Origin: Halalkalibacter krulwichiae
GTDB taxonomy: Bacteria; Bacillota; Bacilli; Bacillales; Bacillaceae_D
DNA length: 64,000 nucleotides
Direction: 5' to 3'
NCBI RefSeq assembly: GCF_002109385.1
Contig: NZ_CP020814.1
Coordinates: forward strand, 2,875,501 to 2,939,500
A program made the position numbers and the translations under genes. The notes below the pieces were generated by a model, which made no database searches, was not told where the DNA came from, and was given only the letters and a program-made list of their open reading frames with translations. Positions 1 through 8,899 of the stretch are shown one piece after another (within the stretch, counting starts at the first letter, position 1; every line of letters begins with the position of its first letter).

Positions 1-206
1 ATCATTTTTTTTGTATCATGTAAATCTTCAAAAAAATCGGCACGCCATTCTACTAAATCTGGTTTCTTCTGTAATGAAACTTCTAATTCTTTTATTATTT
101 CCGTTTTATTTGTTCCAACTAATGGAATACAGATCTGCGCATTCCCATCACCTAGCTCAATCCCTCTTACCTTTACTGCTTTCCGACTTTCTATTGCTCC
201 GCTCAT
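1..206 (-). CDS. aroD: 3-dehydroquinate dehydratase type I, N-terminal part
   Basis: The gene runs off the left edge of the window, so only about 68 N-terminal residues are visible. The reading starts MSGAIESRKAVKVRGIELG and continues with CIPLVGTN and KPDLVEWRADFFED. These are the type I dehydroquinase N-terminal strand and the E-x-R-x-D substrate-binding motif of the beta/alpha barrel. Type I enzymes dehydrate 3-dehydroquinate to 3-dehydroshikimate by a Schiff base; the catalytic His and Lys lie outside the window. The ATG at 204-206 is chosen because GAGGGG at 215-220 sits at normal distance, and the earlier ATG in another frame hits a stop at once. A good promoter lies about 165 bases upstream. 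Together with the shikimate kinase at 5153 this may be ordinary aromatic biosynthesis, or part of quinate/shikimate use. Confidence 0.85.
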   Translation of the reverse strand, partial: MSGAIESRKAVKVRGIELGDGNAQICIPLVGTNKTEIIKELEVSLQKKPDLVEWRADFFEDLHDTKKM

Positions 207-367
207 CTCATAATCCCCTCTGAAAACCACCTTTAATTTTCTAAATAATGAAATAGTTCCTCTAATCATAGCGGAATTCACCTTCTCGAGCAACCTTATA
301 AATCTTACTTCTCTTATATAATTTGTATACCCCTACACTTTCACGCTTTTATGCTTTTAATGAATAA

Positions 368-396
368 AGTATACTTGACAAAAAACTGAATTACAA
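368..396 (-). promoter_or_regulatory. sigma-A type promoter for aroD
   Basis: On the minus strand TTGTAA (391-396) and TATACT (368-373) are separated by exactly 17 bases, a close match to the housekeeping consensus. The transcript would have a leader of about 155 bases before aroD. I see no known riboswitch fold in the leader, and nothing else in 207-485. Confidence 0.5.
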
Positions 397-485
397 CCAT
401 TTTCTGAATAAAATCAATCTCTTTTCATTCTTATGAACCAGTATGAAAAGGGGCTATACAAATAACTATGTACCTATCATTACAT

Positions 486-518
486 AAAAAAAGATAGATT
501 CCTAATGATCAGAATCTA
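486..518 (-). terminator. intrinsic terminator of the ThDP-enzyme operon
   Basis: A 7-bp stem (TAGATTC at 495-501 with GAATCTA at 512-518) is followed on the minus strand by a run of seven Ts (486-492). It lies just after the stop codon at 542 and closes the ALDH-ADH-ThDP operon before aroD. Confidence 0.75.
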
Positions 519-541
519 CCTTCATCTTTATTCCTACTGTA

Positions 542-2299
542 TCAAGTTGTTACATGGTGAACTTTCTTGCCTGGAGAATAAATGTCCATAATATTCCAAT
601 GTCCTGCTGTCGGTGTCGGGTTGTTAATCATTGGTACGTCAATAACGACTGGCTTATTTAGTGAAATTGCCTTTTCCAATGCCGGTTTGAATTCTTCAGC
701 AGAATTAACCTTAATGCCTTCAATACCGTATGCTTTTGCAATTGCAGCATAATCAGGAGAATAACTTTCACCATCAATTTCAAATAGCGTACCAAGTGTT
801 GTGCCGAAGTGTGCTTTTTGTAAACCAGCTATCGTTCCGAAAGCATAGTTATTCATAATGACCCAAATAACAGGAATGTTTTCTTCTTTAGCCGTTGCTA
901 GTAAAGCAGGATTTTGGCCAAACCCACCATCTCCAACTAATGATAGGACAACTTTGTCAGGTTTAGCAATCTTTGCTCCAAGTGCAGCAGGCGCACCAAA
1001 TCCCATAGTTGCGAAACCGCCTGGTGTTAAAACGGAACCAGGAGTGTAAATTGGAAATTGCTGACCTACTCCATTTTTGTTCCACCCTACATCTGTTGTA
1101 ATGTATGCATCTCTAGGTAAAACTTCGCGCAATTCACTTAAAATGCGTTGCGGTTGCATAGGAAAGGCACTGTCTGTTTCAAATTGACGGTTGTTTTCCT
1201 TAAATTCTGCTCGTTGTTTGGCAATTTCATTTTCAACTGCTTCATTTTTAAAACCTTCAGGGTATAGTTCTTTTGCTACTCTGTTAATCACTTTAAGTGT
1301 TTGTTTCAAATCTGCAACAATACCCATTTCTGCTGGATAGTTTCTACCAATTTCACTAGCATCGATGTCAATATGGATCAATTTCGTATTTGGAATATCA
1401 AATGTATATTCTGGTTCCCATGAACTACTGTCTGCTTCTGCAAAGCGAGTTCCTAAACCAAGAATCCAATCAGCAGTTCTTGTCTTTTCATTAATAAATT
1501 TTGTTCCCCAGAATCCTGTCATTCCAAGTGTAAGGGGATGATCATCTGGAAGAACACCTTTACCCATTAGGGAATGAGCAACTGGAATACGTAAATGGTC
1601 CACTAACTCCTTTAACTCGGCAGTAGCGTTTGCGAGAACTACACCGCCCCCTACATAAATAATAGGATTTCTAGCCTCGACTAATGTTTCAACTACTTTT
1701 TTCGCTGTTACATCATCGATCGATGGTTTTTCTAGTTTCTTAGTGTGATGCTTTACTCTTTCAAATGTACTTTCCTCTACTTCTTTTGAAAATATATCCA
1801 TCGGAACAGAAACAAGTACTGGTCCTGGGTTTCCACTTTCTGCAAGTTGGAATGCTTTTTCGAGTATTTCTGCTATATGTTCTGGTCTCTCTACCCGCCA
1901 AGCACGCTTAACAAAAGGTTTGTATACATCTACTTGAGCAGCATCCGAATGTAAGTTAATTTCTTGGTGAGGGTGCTTACCATAATAATGACTAGGAATA
2001 TCTCCTGCAATTACAACCATTGGAATCGAATCTAATGCTGCGTTTGCCACACCCGTTGCCGCATTTGTCAATCCTGGTCCAACGTGACTTAAAACAACAG
2101 AAGCTTTATTTTTAACGCGTGCATAACCGTCTGCTGCCGTTGAGGCAATTTGCTCATGCCTTACATTCACAAAACGAATGGAACTTTTTTCTAGCTCTGT
2201 TAATACAGCTATATTGGTATGTCCACATAGACCAAAGATGTGTTCAACACCACGATCTTCAAGGTATTTCACTAGTAAATGTGAGACTAACTTTTTCAT
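542..2299 (-). CDS. ThDP-dependent enzyme of the acetolactate synthase family
   Basis: This 585-residue protein has the three-domain layout of the acetolactate synthase/pyruvate oxidase/decarboxylase family. The N-terminal pyrimidine-binding domain keeps the catalytic glutamate in RHEQ (E49), so it is not glyoxylate carboligase, which lacks that residue. The C-terminal domain carries the ThDP/Mg motif GDGGF (456-460) ending in NN (483-484). It is the last gene of a three-gene operon with an aldehyde dehydrogenase and a Zn-alcohol dehydrogenase; one base separates it from the ADH stop. No small regulatory subunit gene is adjacent, which argues against a role in branched-chain amino acid synthesis. 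In this context it may decarboxylate a 2-oxo acid to an aldehyde or join C2/C3 units. The substrate cannot be read from the sequence. Confidence 0.8.
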   Translation of the reverse strand: MKKLVSHLLVKYLEDRGVEHIFGLCGHTNIAVLTELEKSSIRFVNVRHEQIASTAADGYARVKNKASVVLSHVGPGLTNAATGVANAALDSIPMVVIAGDIPSHYYGKHPHQEINLHSDAAQVDVYKPFVKRAWRVERPEHIAEILEKAFQLAESGNPGPVLVSVPMDIFSKEVEESTFERVKHHTKKLEKPSIDDVTAKKVVETLVEARNPIIYVGGGVVLANATAELKELVDHLRIPVAHSLMGKGVLPDDHPLTLGMTGFWGTKFINEKTRTADWILGLGTRFAEADSSSWEPEYTFDIPNTKLIHIDIDASEIGRNYPAEMGIVADLKQTLKVINRVAKELYPEGFKNEAVENEIAKQRAEFKENNRQFETDSAFPMQPQRILSELREVLPRDAYITTDVGWNKNGVGQQFPIYTPGSVLTPGGFATMGFGAPAALGAKIAKPDKVVLSLVGDGGFGQNPALLATAKEENIPVIWVIMNNYAFGTIAGLQKAHFGTTLGTLFEIDGESYSPDYAAIAKAYGIEGIKVNSAEEFKPALEKAISLNKPVVIDVPMINNPTPTAGHWNIMDIYSPGKKVHHVTT

Positions 2300-2300
2300 A

Positions 2301-3305
2301 TTACACTTCCTCCTTGAAATCCAAAATTATTTTGCCGTATTTACCTGATACAGCATCTTCATAAGCTTGTGCATACTCTTTAAAAGGCAAAACTTTAGAG
2401 ATAACAGGTTCTACATTGAAGCTTTCTTGTGCTAAAAATTGAGCACTCTTTTGAAAGTCGTTCGGAAAATTATAAATGATTGACCCATGAATGGTAATTT
2501 CTTTTCGCACAACTCGTACGATTGGTAGTTTGACTTCTTGTGGCATTCCAACAAGTACAACATCTCCACCAGGCTTTACAATATCAACCGCTTGAATGAC
2601 AGATGCGCCAACCCCAGCAGCTTCTATAACAATTTCAAAAGAATCAGCTTCAATTTCTTCAGGTAGTACAGCCTTCAAACCAGAAAAACTATTCTGCGCT
2701 TTTGCTAGTTTTTCTTTATTAATATCAATAGCTGTTATATTGGCTCCTAAGTAATGAGCTAACGAGATAGCTAACATTCCCTCCGTTCCACAGCCGATAA
2801 TTGCTACTGATGAACCTTTACTAATATTGACTTTCTCTAATGCATGAACAATTACTGAAAAAGGTTCTATTAATACGGCTTTTATATCTGATAATTCTTC
2901 AGGAATCGGCATCACAAATTTTGAAGAAATGACAAACTCTTCTGCAAAACCTCCATCCATATTCACACCTAGAGATCCTTTATTTATACAAATGTTCTTC
3001 TTGCCTTTACGGCAATACTCACACTCGTCACAAAAGGTGTTAGGTCCAACGACAACTCTTTTACCAACTTCATAATTTGCCAGTTTCCCCGCTTCAATTA
3101 CCGTGCCAATTAATTCATGGCCCGGACGTACAGGGTATGTTGCATGTGGAATCTTTCCTTTGAAGACGCCAATATCCGATCCACAAATACCGGCGTGAAT
3201 CAATTTTATTTTCACTTCATCATCTTTTAGTGACGAGACAGATGAAAATTCCCTTAATTCTAATTCACTAGGTTTATTTAAATACAACCCTAACATTTTC
3301 ACCAC
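2301..3305 (-). CDS. Zn-dependent medium-chain alcohol/polyol dehydrogenase
   Basis: This 334-residue MDR-family protein resembles threonine/sorbitol dehydrogenases. Catalytic zinc ligands are C41 in AGICGSD and H63-E64 in PGHE. The structural zinc lobe has four cysteines (C92, C95, C98, C106) in CDECEYC and KNIC. The Rossmann signature is degenerate (IGCGTEG), as in several sugar-alcohol dehydrogenases. It should interconvert a secondary alcohol and a ketone with NAD(P). It sits 52 bases downstream of the ALDH gene and directly before the ThDP enzyme, so the three are almost certainly co-transcribed and act on one pathway. The substrate is unknown. Confidence 0.85.
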   Translation of the reverse strand: MVKMLGLYLNKPSELELREFSSVSSLKDDEVKIKLIHAGICGSDIGVFKGKIPHATYPVRPGHELIGTVIEAGKLANYEVGKRVVVGPNTFCDECEYCRKGKKNICINKGSLGVNMDGGFAEEFVISSKFVMPIPEELSDIKAVLIEPFSVIVHALEKVNISKGSSVAIIGCGTEGMLAISLAHYLGANITAIDINKEKLAKAQNSFSGLKAVLPEEIEADSFEIVIEAAGVGASVIQAVDIVKPGGDVVLVGMPQEVKLPIVRVVRKEITIHGSIIYNFPNDFQKSAQFLAQESFNVEPVISKVLPFKEYAQAYEDAVSGKYGKIILDFKEEV

Positions 3306-3357
3306 AGCCTTCTTTCACATCCTCTCATTCAAAAAACAAGAGATGTATTTTCATGAA

Positions 3358-4791
3358 TCATTCCGGAATTCTTAATACGATCATTTTTGTTTCTGTCATA
3401 TCTTCAATAGCGTACCTAGGGCCTTCTCTACCGATCCCACTGTTTTTCACGCCACCATACGGCCAATGATCTAATCTAAAGTTAGACGAGCCATTTATAA
3501 CAACACCACCAACTTCAAGAGCATGAGCTACTTGATAGGCAACATCCATTTTGTTTGTGAAAATTCCTGCTTGAAGACCAAATTCTGAGTTATTTGTTTC
3601 CTCTATTGCTTCTTCTATTGTTTCATAAGGAATAATTCCAACAATCGGTCCGAACACTTCCTGACATACCACATTACTTGTTTTTGCTGGGTTTAGTAGC
3701 AATGTTGGTTGAACAGATGCGCCATTTCGTTTCCCGCCTGTAACTAATGTTGCACCTTCTTGAACGGCTTCGTTAATCCACTGCTCAATTCTCTCAGCCG
3801 CACCTTCATGAACTAAAGTACCAACATCTGTATCAGGTAAAAGTGGATCTCCGACTTTCAACTTTTCAATTTCTGTTTTTAGCAGCTCTGCAAATTCTTC
3901 TACAACTGATTTGTGAACATAAACTCGTTGAACAGAAATACAGCTTTGCCCTGAATTACTGAATCCTGTTTTAGCACAAATATCTGCTGCTCTCTTAAGA
4001 TCTGCATCCTCATGAACAATTGTTGAAGCATTTCCTCCTAGTTCAAGTAGAACTTTTTTCATTCCAGCAATCTCACAAATATTCTTGCTAGCAACCGTGC
4101 CGCCGGTAAAAGAAATAATGTTAACTCGATCATCTTTAACAATTTGTTGACCTGTTTCTATTCCGCCAAGTACCATGTTAACAGCATTCTCTGGTAAACC
4201 AGCTTCTAATAAAAGTTTAAGTAATTCAGTAGCGATCAATGCAGTTTGTGGCGCTGGTTTTAGAATCGTGCTGTTCCCAGCTGCAAAAGAAGGGCCTACT
4301 TTATGACATACGAGATTCAAAGGTGCATTAAAAGGTGTAATAGCTGCAACAACCCCTACTGGTACTCGGAAAGTTGTCGCAATCGCTTGAGATCCTCTCT
4401 CAGATACATCCCCTGGTAAAGTTTCACCCGTTAAACGCTTTGCTTCTTCTCCAGATAATTCAAGCGTTTCAATTGAACGTGCTACTTCATCTAATGTATT
4501 TTTTAGAGGTTTTCCTAGTTCTAATGAAATTAACTTAGCAAACCTTTCTTTCTCTTGTTCTAATAATGCAGCAGCCTTTTTTAATATTTTCGCTCTATTA
4601 TATGAAGTTATTTTAGCGATATCTTTTTTAGCAGCGAAAGTTGCTGCTAAAGCTTCCTCTACATCGTCACTTGTCGCTAAATATTGCTTGCCAATTACTT
4701 CACCAGAGTATGGACTAGTAACTTCTAACACTTCTCGATCAGAAGAGATCCATTTGCCATTAATAAAGGGCTTTGCTTCTAAAATAGTCAT
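3358..4791 (-). CDS. NAD(P)-dependent aldehyde dehydrogenase
   Basis: This 477-residue ALDH-superfamily enzyme has N155 in TPFNAP, the general base E250 in LLELGGN and the nucleophile C284 in NSGQSC. The overall pattern is closest to the lactaldehyde, phosphonoacetaldehyde and non-phosphorylating GAPDH-like subgroup of soluble ALDHs. It oxidises an unidentified aldehyde to the acid. It is the first gene of the ALDH-ADH-ThDP operon. Two copies of a perfect 14-bp palindrome lie 25-90 bases upstream, so it is probably controlled by the LacI protein at 5771-6807. A cre-like box is adjacent. The start ATG has AGCAGGTG upstream. Confidence 0.87.
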   Translation of the reverse strand: MTILEAKPFINGKWISSDREVLEVTSPYSGEVIGKQYLATSDDVEEALAATFAAKKDIAKITSYNRAKILKKAAALLEQEKERFAKLISLELGKPLKNTLDEVARSIETLELSGEEAKRLTGETLPGDVSERGSQAIATTFRVPVGVVAAITPFNAPLNLVCHKVGPSFAAGNSTILKPAPQTALIATELLKLLLEAGLPENAVNMVLGGIETGQQIVKDDRVNIISFTGGTVASKNICEIAGMKKVLLELGGNASTIVHEDADLKRAADICAKTGFSNSGQSCISVQRVYVHKSVVEEFAELLKTEIEKLKVGDPLLPDTDVGTLVHEGAAERIEQWINEAVQEGATLVTGGKRNGASVQPTLLLNPAKTSNVVCQEVFGPIVGIIPYETIEEAIEETNNSEFGLQAGIFTNKMDVAYQVAHALEVGGVVINGSSNFRLDHWPYGGVKNSGIGREGPRYAIEDMTETKMIVLRIPE

Positions 4792-4816
4792 GATATTTCA
4801 CCTGCTTTTCAAAGTT

Positions 4817-4879
4817 TTAGATCGATCTAATTAATTGGTAAAAAATACAGGTTCCCTACGCGTAATTAGATCGATCTAA
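4817..4879. promoter_or_regulatory. paired LacI-type operators upstream of the ALDH operon
   Basis: TTAGATCGATCTAA, a perfect palindrome with a central CG, occurs at 4817-4830 and again at 4866-4879. The direct repeat extends a further ten bases past each copy (to 4840 and 4889). Centres are 49 bases apart. A central CG dyad is typical for LacI/GalR repressors. Matching sites precede the TRAP transporter (9983-10027), and the nearest LacI gene lies between the two operons. Confidence 0.75.
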
Positions 4880-4890
4880 TTAATTGGTAT

Positions 4891-4906
4891 CTGAAACCGT
4901 TAACAT
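4891..4906 (-). promoter_or_regulatory. cre-like CcpA box upstream of the ALDH operon
   Basis: CTGAAACCGTTAACAT matches the catabolite-responsive element consensus at 14 of 16 positions. It is next to the LacI operators, as expected for a carbon-catabolic operon. Confidence 0.4.
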
Positions 4907-5093
4907 GATCTTACGACAATTTTTTTGTTTAAGCAATACTTTTATTGAATTTTCTTTTACTTTCATTGTTAGTTAAAGAATTATGAAACTTTAAAGTTAT
5001 TTCATGCAACTATTTCTTACTCATCATTAATTACTCAATTGCCTATTTTATTAGTTTGTTTTTCTAAAATTCGAACTATTATTTTTTACATGA

Positions 5094-5121
5094 TTGACAT
5101 TCTATATTATACTTGTATTAA
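5094..5121 (+). promoter_or_regulatory. sigma-A promoter for shikimate kinase
   Basis: TTGACA at 5094-5099 and TATTAA at 5116-5121 are separated by 16 bases. The gene starts 32 bases after the -10. In 4907-5093 I see only AT-rich spacer. Confidence 0.6.
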
Positions 5122-5152
5122 TATGATTAAATAATTGAAAGAGAGCTTTAAA

Positions 5153-5701
5153 ATGACAAATATCATTCAATCACCACGTGAAAAAAGTATTGTTTTTATT
5201 GGGTTTATGGGTGTTGGGAAAACCACAATAGGAAAGCTGGTCGCACAAAAGCTGTACAGATCGTTTATTGACATCGATCAAGAAATTGAAAAAGAATATG
5301 GAATGCCCATCCCCGAGATCTTTCAAACTATTGGCGAGAAGGCATTTCGTGAAAAAGAAAAGGAAACAATTTCGCGTTTCTGCCAACAAAAACTAAAAGT
5401 CATTTCTCTTGGCGGCGGAGCCTTTTTACAAGAGGAAATACGCGAAATGTGCTTATCAAACTGCATTGTGTTCGCCTTAGATATTTCATGGGATAGATGG
5501 AAAGAACGCTTAAACATTATTATTGATAACCGTCCCGTTTTAAAGGGTCGATCCATCGATGAAATTGAGGAACTTTTCTACAGCCGCCAGGAAATTTATT
5601 CTAATCATAATTCTAAGTTAGTGACAGACGATTTAGATGTCGAAGAAGTTGCGGACTACATTACAGAGTCTTTGAAGTTAGCATGGGACCTTTATGAGTA
5701 A
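5153..5701 (+). CDS. aroK: shikimate kinase
   Basis: This 182-residue P-loop kinase phosphorylates shikimate with ATP in the chorismate pathway. Visible features are the Walker A GFMGVGKTT (17-25), the substrate aspartates in FIDIDQEIE, the arginine in FREKE (R66), SLGGGAF (86-91), the lid RPVL and the adenine-loop motif SRQEIY. The ATG at 5153 is preferred over an upstream TTG because AAAGAGAG lies at the right distance. It is divergent from the ALDH operon and shares that intergenic region, but its promoter is more than 200 bases from the LacI operators. A gluconate kinase reading was rejected because the shikimate-binding residues are intact. Placing aroK beside a TRAP/ALDH locus with aroD on the other side is unusual. 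Confidence 0.85.
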   Translation: MTNIIQSPREKSIVFIGFMGVGKTTIGKLVAQKLYRSFIDIDQEIEKEYGMPIPEIFQTIGEKAFREKEKETISRFCQQKLKVISLGGGAFLQEEIREMCLSNCIVFALDISWDRWKERLNIIIDNRPVLKGRSIDEIEELFYSRQEIYSNHNSKLVTDDLDVEEVADYITESLKLAWDLYE

Positions 5702-5747
5702 TAGAGTATTCGTTGCCTGCACGACTTTTCACTCATTGTTAATTAAC

Positions 5748-5783
5748 ACAAAGAGACTAATGAATGTTCATTAGTCTCTTTGT
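5748..5783. terminator. 16-bp perfect hairpin between aroK and the LacI gene
   Basis: The 5748-5763 arm pairs perfectly with 5768-5783 around a 4-base loop. The convergent LacI gene has its stop codon inside the stem. Neither side has a good T-run, so it is a probable bidirectional terminator with weak tails. Confidence 0.5.
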
Positions 5784-6807
5784 AATTCTAGCTTAGTACT
5801 TTCACGCACTACAAGCTCTGGTTGTAAAATGATCCTTTTTTTATCTTCCTCATTATTACTAATACGTTGATGCAATAAAGAAGCGGATTCAGTACCAATT
5901 CGTCTTGCAAAAGAATTAACCGTTGTAAGAGGCGGAGTATACATTGCTGCTTCTTGAACATTATCAAACCCAACCAACGCCATGTCTAAACCAGGAGTTA
6001 AATCATGATCTTTCAAACCTTGCATAACTCCTCTTGCGACAAGATCATTAAAGCAAAAAGCAGCTGTAGGTCGTTCCTTATATCGAAGTACTTTATTAAC
6101 TGAAGCAACGCCCCTTCACGTGTAACCGTGTTCTCTACAATGAGGGATTCTTCCACTTTTATTCCTGCTTCCTCTAATGCCTCAGCATAGCCTCGTTTAC
6201 GTTCTTTCCACGCGGAAGACTCAGAAGTACCTCCTAAGAAAGCAATCCTCTTATGGCCTTTAGTAATTAAATGCTTAACTGCGACTTTGGCACCTTCTCT
6301 ATAATCAATTCCAACATAATCACAGTTAAGCTCTTTTATTTCTCTTACAGCGAGGACAATCGGAACATTTAAATGACTAATTCGTTCAATCGTTTCTTTG
6401 GAGCTTTCAGAAACTGGACAGAGTATGACTCCGCCAACTCGATGTTCTAGCATTGTTGACAATAGCTTTTCTTGTTTTTTATCAGAATCAAAAGTCGTTC
6501 CTAGAAAAACAGTATAGCCGTTAGCCTCAAGGGCATTATGGACACCTATTAATAACTCTGAATAAAAAGGGTTCGCTATGTCTGTAATAATTAATCCGAC
6601 CGTTGTTGATTGTTGAGACCGTAAATTAGCAGCTACTCGATCATATACATACCCTAGTTCACGGATCGATTTTAAAACTTTATTGCGCTTTTCTTCGGAA
6701 ATATTTGGACTATTTCTCACAATTAATGAAGCTGTAGCACGAGAAACCCCTGCATGATTTGCCACATCTTGCAATGTAACACGGGAGTTTTTTTTACGTT
6801 TCATCAT
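5771..6807 (-). CDS. LacI-family repressor, frameshifted in a G run
   Basis: The N-terminal helix-turn-helix and hinge (VTLQDVANHAGVSRAT, residues ~8-23) are typical, followed by a periplasmic-binding-like effector domain. The frame breaks at 6111-6114 (four Cs on the plus strand). Adding one base restores a continuous 345-residue protein, with the second half reading VLRYKERPTAAFCFNDLVAR as in intact family members. It lies between the TRAP genes and the ALDH operon, both of which have paired TTAGATCGATCTAA-like operators, so it is the likely regulator of both. A strong promoter is at 6867-6895. The break is probably a sequencing error (see findings); if real, the regulon would be constitutive. 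Confidence 0.8.
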
Positions 6808-6866
6808 TAAATCTCCACCAGTAATTAGATTTGTATACGAGTCATTTATACATTGAATTACTTTTT

Positions 6867-6895
6867 ATTATATTCAAATTTTAAATCCATGTCGA
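6867..6895 (-). promoter_or_regulatory. sigma-A promoter of the LacI gene
   Basis: On the minus strand TCGACA (6890-6895), 17 bases and TATAAT (6867-6872) make a near-consensus promoter. It lies between the dctM stop and the LacI start, so the repressor has its own transcript. Confidence 0.6.
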
Positions 6896-6906
6896 TTCTT
6901 TTTCAT

Positions 6907-8186
6907 TTACCCTAGTATCCCCACCAAGAAAAGAGAGATTTGTGGAATAAATGTAATAAAGAGGAGAGTAATAATCATTGCTACAAAAAATGGCACAATC
7001 GCTTTTGACAATGTTTCTATAGAAAGCCCTGAAATTCCAGAACCAACGAATAAATTGACTCCTAGTGGTGGTGTAATAAAGCCGATTGCTAGATTCACGA
7101 CCATAATAATTCCAAAATGAATTGGATCAATTCCAATATTTACAGCAATCGGTAATAAAATAGGTGTTAATATGATAATTGCTGCAAGAGTATCCATAAA
7201 ACAACCGACAATTAATAACATTAACGTAATAAGTAGAATAATAACGATTCGATTATCGGTAATCGACAGCAGTGCATCGGTCACTTGTTGAGGTATTTGT
7301 TCAATTGTTAACAGTCTACCAAATGTAGTAGCAGTACCAATGATGATTAATACAGTCGCAGTTGTTAATGCAGAGTCTACCATGACTTTAGGCAACTCTT
7401 TTACATTTAATTCACGGTATAGGAACAAAGAAGCAACTAATCCGTATACTACTGCAATGACAGCGGCCTCTGTTGGTGTGAAGACTCCACCATATATCCC
7501 CCCAATATCAGTACAGGAACAAGCAATGCCCATTTTGCTTCCCAAGATGCTTTGAAAAATGTCGATAGACTTGATTTTTCTCCTGTTCCTTTATATCCTT
7601 TTTGACGAGAATAGATGTAAGACCAAAGCATTAAACCAACGGCTACTAAAATTCCTGGAATGATTCCTGCAATAAATAGATTACCAATTGAAGCACTCCC
7701 AACAACTCCATATATAACCATTGGAATACTCGGAGGAATAATGACTCCTAGAGAACCAGCTGCACAAACAATAGCTGTCGCAAACTTCTTATCATAACCC
7801 TGACGTACCATTGCAGGAATCATCATTCCTCCAATCGCAGCTACTGTTGCAGGTCCAGATCCAGATATTGCAGCAAAGAACATACATGTAATGATCGTTG
7901 CAATTGCAAATCCACCGGTTTTATTACCAACTATCGTATTTGCCACCTTAAATAGACGTTCAGTTAAACCACCTTTTGCCATAATTTCGCCCGCTAATAT
8001 GAAAAAAGGAACCGCCATTAAAGGAAAAGAATCTATAGAAGTAACCAATCCTTGAGCAATAAAATCTAACGGCAACTTTCCACTATATAAAATGGTTAAT
8101 AGCGTTGAAATTCCAAGGGATATCCCGATTGGTACACTTAATAATAACAATAGAGCAAAGCTACCAAATAAAACAGCTGCAGTCAT
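6907..8186 (-). CDS. dctM: TRAP transporter large permease DctM, frameshifted in a G run
   Basis: This is the large membrane subunit of a tripartite Na+-coupled organic-acid importer, with about 12 hydrophobic segments. The typical GSGPATVAAIGGMMIPAM and PPSIPMVIYG motifs are in the first half and FITPPLGVNLFV near the end. The reading frame breaks at the six Cs at 7498-7503; a seventh base restores VLILGGIYGGVFTPTEAA and a 426-residue protein of normal length. It follows dctQ by 12 bases. With dctP and dctQ it makes a complete TRAP system under probable LacI control. Confidence 0.85.
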
Positions 8187-8198
8187 TACATTCTCCCC

Positions 8199-8762
8199 CT
8201 ATTCTTTCTTCTCTTTATCATTGGCAAGTTGACTATTTTCGAGAATCATTTCTTGTTCCGTTTTCACATCAAATTCTTCATTATTGATTAGCGTGCGAAC
8301 TTGTCTAACAATTTGTTGTATTAAACGTAATGCCGTAACTCCCATACCAACAGGTGTTGCTAAATAAACGAGTCCCATAGGGATTTGAAGAGCTGGTGAT
8401 TTTTGGCCATACGTCAGTACAGTTTTTGCAATGTCGTATCCGTATACGACTACAAAGATAGCAAAAGATAAGAAGATTACGTTAGCCAAAATATTAACAA
8501 CTATTTTCCATCTATCTTTTAAAAACAGAAGGATAATATCAACTTTGATATGCCTTTGTTTTTTCACACCATAACTAATCCCTAAGTATACTAACCAAAT
8601 AAAACAGTATCGAGCTAATTCTTCAGACCAAGCCAAAGATGAACCTAATACATATCGCATAACAACTTGGACAAATATCGCTGTTACCATTATCACTGTA
8701 AAAATGACTAAGAAGATCTCCTCAAAATGTTTTTCCAGCCACTTAAATGTTTTCATTTTCAT
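8199..8762 (-). CDS. dctQ: TRAP transporter small permease DctQ
   Basis: This 187-residue protein has four predicted membrane helices and the family motif WSEELARYCFIWLVYLG (~45-61). It is the small membrane subunit that partners DctM. It lies between dctP and dctM on the same strand. The C-terminal tail after the last helix is charged and longer than in many homologues. Confidence 0.87.
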   Translation of the reverse strand: MKMKTFKWLEKHFEEIFLVIFTVIMVTAIFVQVVMRYVLGSSLAWSEELARYCFIWLVYLGISYGVKKQRHIKVDIILLFLKDRWKIVVNILANVIFLSFAIFVVVYGYDIAKTVLTYGQKSPALQIPMGLVYLATPVGMGVTALRLIQQIVRQVRTLINNEEFDVKTEQEMILENSQLANDKEKKE

Positions 8763-8869
8763 TCCTCTCTTTCTACTAGAAGTTCTACCAACCTAAGACC
8801 CTTTTTAGCGCAAATGAATGAATTTATTGACTGTTTAGTATGTGAAAGATTTACAAGGCCAGAAGAAAC

Positions 8870-8890
8870 CTCACGGAAGAATCCTGTGAG
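8870..8890 (-). promoter_or_regulatory. small hairpin between dctP and dctQ
   Basis: CTCAC at 8870-8874 pairs with GTGAG at 8886-8890, with inner GGA/TCC pairing, in the 137-base gap after dctP. There is no strong T-run. It could attenuate or protect the 3' end of dctP mRNA so that the binding protein is made in excess. This is inference only. Confidence 0.3.
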
Positions 8891-8899
8891 TTATTTTAC

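Noticed and set aside
11..223. A 70-codon plus-strand open frame at the left edge
   Set aside because: It is the complement of the clear aroD N-terminus on the minus strand and has no protein-like pattern.
542..2299. Glyoxylate carboligase as the identity of the ThDP enzyme
   Set aside because: Glyoxylate carboligase lacks the catalytic glutamate, while this protein keeps it (RHEQ, E49).
5153..5701. Gluconate kinase instead of shikimate kinase
   Set aside because: The shikimate-binding Asp, Arg and GGG motifs and the lid arginines are all intact.
6013..7545. Programmed frameshifting or true pseudogenes for LacI and dctM
   Set aside because: The same one-base G/C-run shortening occurs in five other unrelated genes including the housekeeping gene gnd, so a shared technical cause is more likely.
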